From the NCBI RefSeq assembly GCF_001039355.2, contig NW_019775456.1:59632-123631 (forward strand): DNA of 64,000 nt. Direction: 5' to 3'. This DNA comes from Lingula anatina. Lineage: Eukaryota; Brachiopoda; Lingulata; Lingulida; Lingulidae. Every line of letters begins with the position of its first letter. Position 1 is the first letter of the stretch. Below are positions 1-11,927 of the stretch, in pieces. A program made the translations under genes and the position numbers. The notes under the pieces were generated by a model, which did not search any database, was not told the origin of the DNA, and worked only from the letters and a program-made list of their open reading frames with translations.

Positions 1-420
1 TTCCTGAATGTACCTCTTTCCCTTTTTTAACTTCCATTAAGCAAATCATATAAGTGACTTAACACATCACATCCAAATGCTTTTCACCACTGCCTATAAT
101 TTGAAGCGGAAAGCCTGAGTGTATGCAATGGGATTATATCCCACAAACTCGATCCCGATTATAACGTCCCTTGGGTAAACTACATTAAATCATCAAGCCA
201 TCCTTTAAAGCAGCACGTCACCGGACTAAAATAGACACATACCCACAATGCAACAGGCGGGGATTCCCCTTCACAGGTATTATCACGGTTATTGATCGGT
301 GTCCTCAAAACAGGTCGAACTCGACAGGTAAACATGGTGTCTAAACGCTTGTTATCCGATTAAACTTGGGAGAAATAAGTTTTTTTTAGGTGAACGAGAA
401 AAGAGGTGACCCCTTGTTGC

Positions 421-474
<54 letters not shown>
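421..474. repeat. GA microsatellite
   Basis: About 26 uninterrupted GA units. Confidence 0.95.
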
Positions 475-477
<3 letters not shown>

Positions 478-1239
478 GGTTGATATTGCCCTAATTCCTT
501 ATTGATCATAAAGGCGTTAATGCTGAAAAAGCAGCCCTGTGTCAACAGCGAGAGTAAATGTGATGTTTATAATCCAGCCCTAAGATTGAGAATGCTGAAT
601 AAAAAAAAAAATAGTAACCGTTTGGAACGATGTCTGGTGCTCATTAAGCATAACCATAACCAACTCACCTGGCCTATTTTGAGGAGTACAAAACATTCCC
701 GTGCAGTCGTCTGGTCGCCAAGAGATCCGCCAAGAGAAAGAATGCTACTGTTTGATTTGAAAGGCCTTCACTTTGATCACCTGACTTCCTGCGAATCGGT
801 CTGTAACAGACCGATAGCTCGGGTTGATGTTTCTTTATTGTTATTGTACAAATATCTCCAAATATCTCCAAATATCTCCAAATATCTGCAAGATTAATAT
901 AAACAAATTAATTTTAAACAATTACATTAACAAAATTTACACTGACGAAAGACAAGAAAGACAGAACAAAGAAATTAAAATATAACAATGCCAAAAACAC
1001 CATAAAATTAAATATATAAAATAAGAAATGTATGAATTTAAACTATGGATTGGTCCTTTATTAAATATAGTTAAACTTACCTGCAAGCTCACTGGAATAC
1101 CTATTTCAGTTATTCAACCTGCATCTCCGTCCGACTCTCAGGTGGAAATCAAATTTTATTTTACACGATACACACCGAACACAATCATAGCTAACACAAC
1201 AAACACAGCAAACCTTACAGGTCAAATTCGCCATACGCC

Positions 1240-1380
1240 AATTACTCTCTGTACAAACCTATGCACTTTTTGGAGTAGAATTACAATAGGCTATACTGCA
1301 TTTCTACTGCAAATGTGACCCATACCACTACTGCATTAATGCTTCTTTGCTACTTCGATACTACTGCATTTTCATGCGGG
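1240..1380 (+). mobile_element. CTACTGCA-rich MITE, partial copy
   Basis: Only one half of the element is present, ending in the same terminal sequence (ATTTTCATGCGGG). It is aligned to 56480-56625 and inverted relative to 2590-2875. Confidence 0.65.
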
Positions 1381-2589
1381 AATGCACATCGATTTTAATT
1401 AATGATTAATTAACTAATTAACTAAGAGATAAAAGCCAAGCCAGCTGTCATGCTTACCTATAGTGTTTTCGTTCTTCAAGATTATGTCTGCTTATCTATA
1501 ATGGTTGCTAATTTACTAGATTCAGAGTCTAGTGTTTAGTAGATAACACACAAAGAACCTGCACTTTATCACCTTAATTCAATGTGCAATGTACTGAACT
1601 TGTCAATCCTGTTTTCGTTTTTACTTCCGCGAAAATTCCACAGTTTTTTCGATACTTGACTGTCATCTAGCGGCAATACGGTGCGATGAAAAGGGGTAAA
1701 ATTAGATGTGAGTCACATTCTAGAATAAATCGCCGCAAATGACCTAGAAATGCTAGTCAGTCTGAGTATCTGAGTTGCCCTTACAATATATCTGTCTGCA
1801 AAGCAATTAATACTAGGACATTCGAAGACCTTTTTCCCCATGATCTACACACACTGGACAATAGAAGTGCCACCCCGTACGGAACCAATACTTTGGGGGA
1901 GATAATTGTGTATAAAACCGCTTCACCATTCAAATTCAAGATCGGATGCTCAATGTAATCTTCCCGCAAAAAGGTAAGCGGTTAGAAAAGGGAACACATG
2001 TATTGTCTGTTTCAACATAACCCTTGCCAAGTAAAACCACATTTGACAGGCTTAGGGTTGCCTGCATCTAGATTGTTGAGAACACGGTTGGTTTTCTTTT
2101 TTCGATAAACAATTTTGACATGAGTTGTTGTGAATATAGATCAAATGGATCAATGTAAATAGATGCTATTTTTATGTAAAGGCCGCAGTGATTATTTCTT
2201 ATTGACATCCTCAAAGTTTGTCGTTTTATAGTTAAGTGGATAATAACTCTTTGTATGAGGTCTATATTTCATAATGAAAACATTGTGAATAAATCATAGA
2301 AATATTATATATTCTGTTTTACGACAAAAACAGCAGTTGTAGCTATTATTCTGATAGCTGAGCTTGTCTTCAGACCATGTGACCTCCATTGATGTCTATA
2401 CCCTGTTATAATCTCTTACGAGATTTTAACAAAAAACCAAACATTTTAGAAAAAAAAAACAGGGACTAACTTTGAATGTAAAAATGGATTCATTAACCAT
2501 TGGTAAGTATGAGAAAATTGTTGTTTACTCCAGGAAAATTAATTTTTGGCCAAAACGAAGACAGCTCTTCAGATTCACACATCGTACTG

Positions 2590-2875
2590 CCCGCACGAAA
2601 ATGCAGTAGTATCGAAGTAGCAAAATAGCATTAACGCAGTAATGGTGTGGAGCATATTTGCAGTAGAAATGCAGCATAGTCTACTGCAATTCTACTCCAA
2701 AAAGTGCATAGGTTTGTACAGAGAGGAGCATTAATGCAGTAGATCTAGATTAGCAGCATGATAGAAGCATGTTTCAAATATGCTAATTAGCTCCCAAATC
2801 GAAGCAGATTTGAAGCATGTTTGCAGTATGATTGCAGTAGTCTACTGCGCTGGAGTATCTACTGCGTTTTCTTGC
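2590..2875 (-). mobile_element. CTACTGCA-rich MITE, near full length
   Basis: Starts CCCGCACGAAAATGCAGTAG and ends ACTGCGTTTTCTTGC, giving imperfect terminal inverted repeats. It matches in inverse orientation the copy at 56342-56625 and a partial copy at 1240-1380. The interior is packed with CTGCA/TGCAGTAG words. There is no coding capacity. Confidence 0.7.
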
Positions 2876-3044
2876 ATGGCTGGCTGGGTCCAACTCTACG
2901 GCTGCTCTGGATTATAATTAGTTAGGTGTAATCAGTGAATTCGTGCAGCTTCATTGTTTGACACGCAAGCGATCACCCCACCCCTCAGGGACAGTTACAC
3001 CCCAAGTCACACTAAATATCTCCTGTATCCATGCACCAGAAAAA

Positions 3045-4103
3045 AGCTAAAACTAGGCAGATTTTTTTTAATGGACGAAAAATACTGCCATGTTTGACTA
3101 TGGATACTACAATTTATAACATAACATGCAACGAGGTCAATCACATAGTAGACACATGGGGTCAATAAACACTATTAAAGACGTATTACAATAATATATA
3201 AACATTCTGTATCCCACCACTTTCAGTAATTTTCATGAAAACATTTAGCCAACTTCTTCAGCCAGTCTTCTTTAACCAGGCGTGCTTCCATTACTACTAG
3301 AATTTTATTATTGTAAATCATTTGTGCAAATCTAGAGGAAAAGGTGAATATTTCATGTAAAACGTGAACAGTAAATAATAATCACCATCATGATAAATAT
3401 TTATTTTTGTATGTAATACCACTCTGATTTTTTATTACAGACCTCCATTATTTTATCGTTTGCTTCTATCATGCAAGCATTATCCTGGTACATGTAGATG
3501 GATTGGACAAAATCCCCACAGAACATGCACAAATTGTTCAGAAGGCAGTTTTAAGGTGACAAAATACTGCCATTAACAGATACGAAGAGGAAAAAAAGTG
3601 ACATTTTTACTTAAAAGACAAAAGTATGCAGACTTTTAAAATTGGACGCAGAAAAATTGCGATGTTTGACATGGAATGCAGCAATTTATAACATAAAGAT
3701 TGACGAAGTCAATCACATGGTAGGCACATGGGATCAATAAATTATTATTAGAATAAATATTACAACAACAAATCATAAACATTCTGTAATCTACCACCTT
3801 TCATAATTATCATGATAATATGAAGACATTCGGCCTGTCTTCCTAACCTGGCATGCTTCTGTTTCTTCTACGCTTTTATTATTGTAAATCTTTTGTTCAA
3901 ATATATATGAATAAGTGAATATTTCACGTGAAACGTGAACTGGAAAAAATATACACCAGCATCATTAATATTTATTTCTGTAGGTCATACCACAATGATT
4001 TTATATTAAAAGCCTCCATTTTTTGCCGCTTGCTTCTGTCATGCAAGCGTTATAAACAATTTAAACAAAATCTCCACAGAATATGCAAAAATTGTTCAGA
4101 AGG
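3045..4103. repeat. Diverged tandem duplication of the 3' end of the glycosyltransferase gene
   Basis: Segments 3045-3546 and 3624-4103 align along their whole length with scattered differences. Shared blocks include the 'caatttataacataa', 'gaatatttca' and 'aaattgttcagaagg' stretches. The gene-proximal copy contains the last coding codons (LLNNFCIFCGDFV, stop) and the poly(A) signal. The distal copy repeats the same C-terminal codons (LLNNLCMFCGDFV) without the stop, so it is a duplicated gene end with no gene body. Confidence 0.75.
3971..3976 (-). terminator. Candidate poly(A) signal of the fusion glycosyltransferase
   Basis: AATAAA on the minus strand, about 85 nt beyond the stop codon at 4061. 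It lies in the part of the 3' region that is tandemly duplicated. Confidence 0.4.
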
Positions 4104-7100
4104 TAACGGCAGAGCGTCCCTGGTTTGGTAGCGCCCCTATACATTTTTGAAAATTTGTTATATAGATGCAGAGCAAAGACCTCTTCGTTTATTTTGCCTT
4201 TATCAAGGAAACATTCTCGTATAACATGAGGAAACTCAATAGGATAAAATGATTGCCGATACAAACGTCTGACTATGCATGACTTGTCTTTCGATACCTC
4301 TTCAAATCTGTTGACGTCACACACCCACGTGCTATGCTTTCTCGCCACGCGGGTGAGAAGTTGCGGCCCATTTCCCCCCCAACTTCTCTGCTTATAGTTA
4401 AGGAGGTATTCTTTAATACACTCACGGATAAATGGATTGTGTTTATCAAATATGACAACAGCGTTATTTAACCAAGAGTTTTCTCTGTTTTCCCATGCAG
4501 TAACATTATTTAAAGCGTCTAATCTCTTTACCAAAATGACGTCAGTGTCTATGTAAACGCCACCATACATATATAACAATAGCAACCTGATCAAGTCACT
4601 TTCGTGGGCACACCAATTTGGTCCTTTTGAAATAACGGGTATTCTTTTCAAAAACGCTTTCGAGCGACCTGCGAAGGTATCTGGTTCTAGATTTTCAATG
4701 CGCCTTAGTAAGTTTTCAAGAGTATAGTTCTCGACCTCTACTTGAAAACCTGCTTCACTGAACTCAGAAAACGCCTTCTGTGTCAAAACATTGCTTAGAA
4801 TGCGCACTTTCGAGTTTGGATGGTGGTAAAATATACTCTCGAGTGAACGGCGGTTCCGCTTTGTCTGATTCTTTGTTGTGTACACTTGATAGAACACCGG
4901 TTCAGTTGTTTCAATTTTTTTTTAACTGCATGGATTTTTTGAAGGGTGCGATCCCAAATGTTATAGCCGTTTCTCGTAATGCGCGAGATTTTCGTATCTC
5001 GTACCACAAGGTGGCTCGAAAGCGCATGTAGATATCACGATTTGGGTTCATTTCCGGACTGTCCCAATTAAAGTTGTCCAGGCCCCGGTAGGTTCTCATC
5101 CTGAGGTCTACATTAACTGTGTGAAAAAGTTCTGTTAAGCCCTCAGTTTGACGCCTTCCACCTCCAGGTAAGATATCAGTTTCTACAAAAACTACTGGAA
5201 TCCCCATGGCAACGCAAGGAAGCGCGCAATGGATACTCGAGGTTATAACTAATTTTGCGCGTGAATAACTTTCCATCAAACTTTTTGCGGCTTCGTAGCG
5301 TGTTAATCTATCAAATTTCTTCGAACTGGGCAAATTATGGGTGACGTTTATCGCTGTTTTTCGTATTTGATATGGAGCAATCAATTCTAAAGCGCGTTTG
5401 TTCACATCAACGACAAATATACCCTCTCTTTTCATGGTGGGGTTGGGATTGAACATTGAAAGTGTCAAACAGCCCGATTTATAAACTGATAAATTTTGTG
5501 ATTTTAAGAAATTAAAAGTGACGTCATCACGAGCACCCACAGGGCCATGATATCGAAGGTAATTTCTGCCCGATTCAGTTAGTAATTTCTTCCAGAAATT
5601 CGATCCAAAATGCATTGATAAAATCAAGGGGTTTAGATTAACTTTCGGTGGCCACATCATGTTGCCGGCGTTATACCATCCATTAAGAAATATTGTGATT
5701 GCTTCATTGAGATTATTGGTTTCGTTGGAAACAATGGACCCTCTTCTATGATTATCTTTTGTATCTCTTGTTTTAGATTTGCCATTACCTGCAACATTTC
5801 GGGCCATGTACAAATCCGGATTTGTTGCCTTTCCTTGACTTTCTCTTTTAGTGTTTTCCTCCCAAAAATTGTCAGTATTCTCCGACTGAGCAAATGTCTT
5901 TACTACACTGGTGACGCTCCAAGTATCCCTGTCCACAAACAGGTCAACAAAGGAAAGAAATTGTAGCCCTGCTAGCGTTTGAATCTCATCGCCAAAGTTG
6001 ATGTCTCTAGCCACCTTCACTCGATTGTCAAAAGTTAGGATCCCAAAGACTTCATCTTGCAAGAAAGGTATTGCAGAATCTGCACGGTCCTTTTCAATCG
6101 GTCTCTTATCTACCTGACTTAGAACTTTTGATTTCAACAAGACTGAAGCAGTGTCCCAATTTTGGATTTGACTTCTACTGAGATTGCTGTATGCCAACTG
6201 AATTTCGGCCATGGCATTTTTGACGAACAACGAATGTTGTTCAAATCTGGATACGAAAAAGATGCCTTCAGTAGACATCCATTCCCCTGTGAAATATTCA
6301 TCTGGTAAATTTGACGGCATTATTCTTCTTACATCTATGTAAAGTCCACCATATTTCCACAATACAAGTAAAACACTTATTTCTTGTACGACTGCCATAA
6401 ATTTACGACCCATGATCAATTTCAGAATGTCGGATCTAGAGACAAAATCGTCCAGCGGTGTGCCATGAGTTAACTCAGATAACAGTAAACGAAATGCTGC
6501 TACGTGTTTCCACGACGTGTCGTCTATTTGATCTATACATCCACTGCTTCCACATAAAATTATAACGCGTTTCCCTGGATTTAACTGGAGAAAGGTATCT
6601 ATTTTATCCATAAACGTCTGTGGAATTGCGGCATAATGCGACCACACCAAGACAAAGTCTGTTGTCGTATTTTGATGTTGGCCCAAGTCATGTTGTGCTG
6701 CAGATAACGATTCCTCTTTACAGGATGTTGATGAAGGAGATTTGGAGCTACTAGTTTTGGATGGCTTAACATCCGACATAGCTTTTGTTAACTGGGAAAG
6801 AGGGTCCTTGTTATTCTCCCGGTAGATGGTTTCTCCGGACGTAACGGTGCCGTTCATAGCCACCAAGTTGCCTCTTGTTTTAGCTTTCGCCACTGCTGAC
6901 GACAGGACTAAATTGTCATTAAAAGATATAATAATATAATAGTAACATGAAAATGTATGAAAATGAGGCATTCAATACATGAATAATATTGGAAGCTGAA
7001 AATTTACATTTTATTTATTTATTTTTTTTTTTTCAAAATGCCAAATAGCACATACTGACATACATACTGTTGCAAGTGAATCTACCAGACACGTTATTAA

Positions 7101-7387
7101 AATTACAAATTAAATTCTGACTAAGAGCTAAAAAAACAGGGTTTATATGTTGTAACTATCTCAATGGTCTTGGCTACGCTGCATGTATCTAATAGGCTAT
7201 AAATAAGCTGCTCGTTATTCTATGCATTTAATGGCGAATAATGCTTACTTTCAAAACCGTTCATGAATTGGAAGATGTAAATCAATGTCCCAGTCATTGA
7301 CAGCAGTACAGGTAAACGGACTGCCCACCTGCAACGAAGACATCTAAGAAGACTTATCACCGTAGATCCCATCTGACCGTACGCCAT
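4061..7387 (-). CDS. Fusion glycosyltransferase / polysaccharide pyruvyl transferase / DXD glycosyltransferase, predicted Golgi type II membrane protein (one-base frame break)
   Basis: Two coding exons on the minus strand: exon 1 7387-7249 (start at 7387; an in-frame upstream ATG could lengthen it) and exon 2 6907-4061. Exon 1 encodes a short basic N-terminus and one hydrophobic segment (LPVLLSMTGTLIYIFQF), as in a Golgi signal anchor. Donor GAAA|GTAAGC and acceptor TTTAG join in phase. Exon 2 holds three modules. Residues about 130-300 are a Gly_transf_sug-like domain, but the motif reads YIDVRR (D238), so the second Asp is missing. Residues about 450-640 resemble polysaccharide pyruvyl transferases (GPVGARDD; VITSSIHCALPCVAMGIPVV). 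Residues about 711-994 are an alpha-1,4-glycosyltransferase-like domain (A4GALT/A4GNT type) with intact GGVYIDTDV (DTD 833-835) and a Gb3-synthase-like tail. The frame breaks at a run of nine A (minus strand) at 4915-4923. With eight A the gene is open for 994 residues. A likely role is making or modifying a glycan in the Golgi; this is inferred from domains. Confidence 0.8.
7249..7387 (-). CDS. Exon 1 of the fusion glycosyltransferase: signal anchor
   Basis: This exon is separated from the large exon by a 341-bp intron (7248-6908). Reading starts at MAYGQMGSTV, followed by the Cys/Arg-rich stretch LLRCLRCRW and a transmembrane helix. It ends one base into a codon, and exon 2 supplies the other two bases (Ile). 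The frame stays open further upstream, so an earlier Met (MIFSLGF, near 7430) or an upstream 5' exon cannot be excluded. A CAG near 7460 could be an acceptor. Confidence 0.65.
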
Positions 7388-9197
7388 GGAGGCAGCCGAA
7401 GTAATAAATCCAAGAGAAAAGATCATCAGATTAAATGACGTGCCTCGTCCATGGAGATACCTGCATGATGTGCATAATAAATAATGGACGATGAAAAGCA
7501 ATTCCTGTTCCCATAATAAGGAATATGTAAAACGGAATATATATATATACGGATCTTTACTTGTAGCATAATTCATGCATTAATTATTTTGAACCAACAC
7601 AAAAAGAACAAAACAAATTAAGAATTTAAAACTTTATTGAACATGCGATCAAACTGAAATAAGTGAAACGCAATATTTTAACCTAGCTGTCTCCAACACT
7701 ATTCCCATCTCTTTCCATGGCCTGTTTAGAAGAATACTAAATTTTAAAACATGTACAAGCGCCGCTGCATTGGCGGTAACCATAGTAACCCTGCAGTTGT
7801 CTTAGCTTTCGGTCTTATGTATGCAAAGCAGGTGTTCGGATCAAAAATTTTAGAAGATAAAACAAAAAATAAATTAAATAAAATTTGATGTAAAAATAAT
7901 ACAAAAATCCGATTAAAATAAAACAAATTGAAAAAAAAAACGCTTCTGGTGAGACTGCTGTCGCCGAAGGTAGCTGGGTAAACCGCTGCTGGGTAGACCG
8001 CTGTGACTAGAGCCGGTGAGAGAACCACTAATGGTGAGACCGCTGAAATCTAATGTACGTCCCTGTCTTACCATAAATGATTCTTACAGACATTCAATTT
8101 GCTTTTAAATGCAGCAATATCCTGGTACCTTATTTTGGTATTCTATGGCGGTCTTCATCAATCTTTCTTCGTTTATAACTAAGTTATTTGGTTAGTACGG
8201 CAACAATGCATCAAAAGAAAGTAGAGGATCGTGTCGAGTTATGATTCAAAAGTAGGAGAAAATTAGTTACTTTTGAAACTGACAATGGTATATAATTTCT
8301 ATGAGCTTACCAAACGTACAGTTAGCAATAAGGTATGGGAAACAACCAAGCTGAAGCATTTGCGACAGTTTTATTTGCATGAAGAAGGATGCCTTTTTTA
8401 CAAGACACTCTTTATAACCACTCCCTTATCACGGCAAATGAGTGCATACGAATATTAAGATATGTAAATGTAATCTGAAGATTAAATAAGATCAGTTAAG
8501 TAAAGTATTAAATAACATAAATGGTGCATAACGAAGTGCCTCTGGAATCTAACAGGCTTACTTATCATCAAATCAATTAACCAACCCTTTGTATTATTGG
8601 AATTAAAAAAAGCAATAGGCGTACCTAAACGACACCAAGCCTTCCTCCAACAAAATAAAAAAAAAATGCTTCTTATTAGTATTTGGATATTAAAATATAT
8701 ATAATATTTCACCCCACCAGAATATTATGAGTACATAATGACCTTTAATACAAGCAAGGTAAATTTTTAAGTTAATTCGAGAGGTAAATTATATTTTATG
8801 AAATTGGTTAATAAGCAAACTGCGACAGTTTTTTTTCCCCATATTTTATATTTTTCTTATTATTATTTTTTTTTATCTGCTACTAATAATCAGTGGGAAT
8901 AATATATAACTGCATATTAAAATGCAGTCGGGAAATATCTCCATAAGTCCGTTTTGTCCTGGCGTATCTCTGTAAATATAAATAATAAAATTTGAAAAAT
9001 ACTTAAGCTTGGATTCAAAATGCAATACATATATAGCATAAAAGGAGACCAACGATTCCAAGAGACATAGGAAACTTTTTGTACATATGCAAATTTATGA
9101 AGTTCTAGTTTCAAGAAGTTTTGAAATTCACCATCATTAGTTTACCTGACCATTTTGTTTCTAACAGTTAACCTCTATTTTCATAAACACTTACCAT
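7388..9197. other. Intergenic stretch between the glycosyltransferase and TSP1 genes
   Basis: No exon with usable splice sites or recognisable protein was found. The sequence is AT-rich with short homopolymers. It should contain the 5' flank of the glycosyltransferase gene and the 3' flank of the TSP1 gene, since both are on the minus strand. Confidence 0.5.
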
Positions 9198-9346
9198 TTA
9201 ATACAATTCATCGCAACACATGTAGCTTATAATCACTTGGCATGGGCAGCCAGAAGGGGCAGGGATTGTCACGTGACAAACCGGACGTGATTGGTTGGTA
9301 CATACGGCGGTCACGGCAGCCTGCACGGCAGCAACGTAGGTCTCAT
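9198..9346 (-). CDS. TSP1 gene, terminal exon
   Basis: Acceptor ATTCCAG at 9347 leads into DETYVAAVQAAVTAVCTNQS, then a Cys-rich end (SGCPCQVIISYMCCDELY) and a TAA stop at 9198-9200. With the one-base carry-over from exon 18 it is exactly 50 codons including the stop. No membrane anchor follows, so the product should be secreted. Confidence 0.7.
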
Positions 9347-9683
9347 CTGGAATATTTCAATTTGAAAAACAGAAATAACACTTTATGTTCCGCATGGCAC
9401 TTTTTGAGGGTAAGGAATGCATTGTGGATATGTATCGTAAAATGCAAAAATAATAATGATGAAATAAAATTTAGTAACATGTCAAAAACATACGTTATTT
9501 TAAAAACTCTAAAAATATATAACATGATGAGTACCTACATAAGATTCACGTTGGTTTTTAAATGCAATTTAATAAAAAAAAAATATCCATGTATTTTGAG
9601 TCTTTATTTCCAAAGTTATGGCAATTTGATATTCCAATCGATGTCCATATTGGGCGCTTTATCAGTCTTTATAATTAGCAAAC

Positions 9684-9758
<75 letters not shown>

Positions 9759-10901
9759 CCACAATAAGAAACCCATTATATAGGGAAAAAACAGTCTCGG
9801 CTTACCATAGTTTTGGATACTTTCAATCAGTACAATCCCACATCTAAAGGTGACATAATTGTCATTTGTGTTAGCTAGCCGGAAATTCACGCCAAGATCA
9901 TGAAGCCTATTTCCTAGAAATAACAATGAAAGTCACATTGTTAATACCAGTTGTTTAAAAAAATCATCTTCAAATCATATATTTTATAGAACATACCAGT
10001 ACATGCAGCTTTACATCTTATATAGCAAAAAAAATTATAATATGTAAAACCGGATTTAAGTAATGCTTGTTGTTTTTGTATCAATTCTGTAATTGAGATG
10101 AAAACTGTCAAACTTTATTGCCAACGGTAATAACAGAAAAAATATGGGGATATGAATCTACTGTGTGCGGTTATATATATGGGCCTGCAACAGAATCCGT
10201 TATCATATAAAAGCTATTTTTGTCATGTTATATCCGAATTTTACAATAGGATACTAACCTCTGTAGTGTTGGAATGAACCCGGTGATCCACCAATTGTTG
10301 TACAACACGGCTTTTGGGTGCAGTTTTCATATACTTCTGGAAGTTGGCCACAGTCATCACCACGGCAATCTGGGACGGGATATATACACTCCTTGGTACG
10401 TGACCGATTCACCGTTCCTGGCAGTCCACAGGTAGCAGTGCAAGAAGACCACGGTAACCAATTATTCAGATAACCATCCACTGGAACATAAGCATTAAAA
10501 TGTCATCGCCGCCCTCAAAAGGGATATAAGGTTCCCATTAGTAGGTTCCGAATATTGCCTTATCGCCTGTTCATGATGACGTAAGATTTATTTGTTTGTT
10601 CGAAACATAACGCAAAACTTTTTGGACGAACCTTGATGATATTTGCAGGATAGGCCACATATGGACGAAAGAACAGATGAGTAGATTATTTTGGGGGTGA
10701 TATGGATAAAAACCAAAACGGGCTCTGCGTCGAAGCTTCACATGTTATAATATTCACACCTTAATAAAACTGAATTGTTTACGTCATGCACATTGTTGGG
10801 AAGTTACAACCTGGTCTCTTGCATCACACGTCGCCTGACATGATTATATTGAAGTCCGCGCTCTTGTGGGGTACATGGTTTGGGCTATGTCTATACAGCA
10901 T

Positions 10902-10969
<68 letters not shown>

Positions 10970-11858
10970 TTTCTTTACCTGGGCAACAGGGGGCACTACA
11001 AGACTGTGTCTCGATTGTCGCACCCACACAGGTGGCGCCACCGTGAGCGGGTTCAGGACACTTGCACTCCCTATAGCGTGTCTGTGTACCATTTTCACAC
11101 GTCACTGAGCAATCATTCCAATCGCTGTACGTGCACCATCCGCCGTGAACTGGGGGGCAATAAAAGTACATAATGAAATATTGTTTTAGGTTTGGTCAAT
11201 GAAACGTCTGTTTTAACTGCGATTTCAGAGAGAGAAAGAGAGAGAGAGAGAGAGAGGGTGGAGAGAGAAGGAGAGAGGGGGTCGTTACCTGGGCAAGGGG
11301 GGCCACTACAAGACTGAGTCTCGGTTTTGGCACCTACACAGTCGGCGCCACCGTAGGAGGGTTCAGGGCATTTGCACTCCTCAGAGCGTGTCTGTGTACC
11401 ATTTTCACACGTTACCGAGCAATCACTCCAATCGCCGTACGGGCACAATCCGCCGTCAACTGAAGAGTCTGTGAACGTAGAATTGTATATTTTATTCCAC
11501 TTTTGCAGGGACAACATTATAAGCAATTCTTGAATATAAAACAGTTACAGAAACTATTAATTTTGCAAACTAAGTTAAAGTGTGTAATGCATAAGATGTC
11601 AAACGATATAATGTTATAACCAATACTTGGCGGCCGATTGTTTGCGTCTTAACCGGGGCTACCACCTGGTGGATCATGTGGTAATGGACCCGTATGAAAG
11701 AAGCACGTGAGAACAGTCATCATATTGAAGAACCAATTTACACTAGACCAAAGATAACAATAAAAAAAGCCAGGTTACATAAAATATTGTGTATTAAAGT
11801 GACAGTTCAATCATATATATGTAATAAGGATGAAGACAGATCCCTGTCCTGAAGAAAG

Positions 11859-11927
<69 letters not shown>

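Larger units (their letters stand above)
1..3040. other. Gene-free stretch
   Basis: No convincing coding exon on either strand. It holds a GA microsatellite (421-474), a short tandem 'aatatctcca' run (848-890), a partial CTACTGCA-rich MITE (1240-1380) and a fuller one (2590-2875). A segment at 2450-2560 recurs at about 24,205-24,310. The open frames here are AT-rich and unlike any protein I recognise. Confidence 0.6.

Noticed and set aside
502-897. Plus-strand 131-codon frame near the left edge
   Set aside because: Low-complexity and AT-rich, with a repetitive LQISPNISKYLQD end from a tandem repeat. No domain or splice context.
9242-9847. Plus-strand frame of 201 codons
   Set aside because: It runs antisense through the terminal TSP1 exon and an AC/AT microsatellite; composition is not protein-like.
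10824-11526. Long minus-strand frames with SLSLSL runs continuing from TSP1 domains
   Set aside because: These are read-through of CT microsatellites past clear GT donors (CCAG|GTAA..), not protein.
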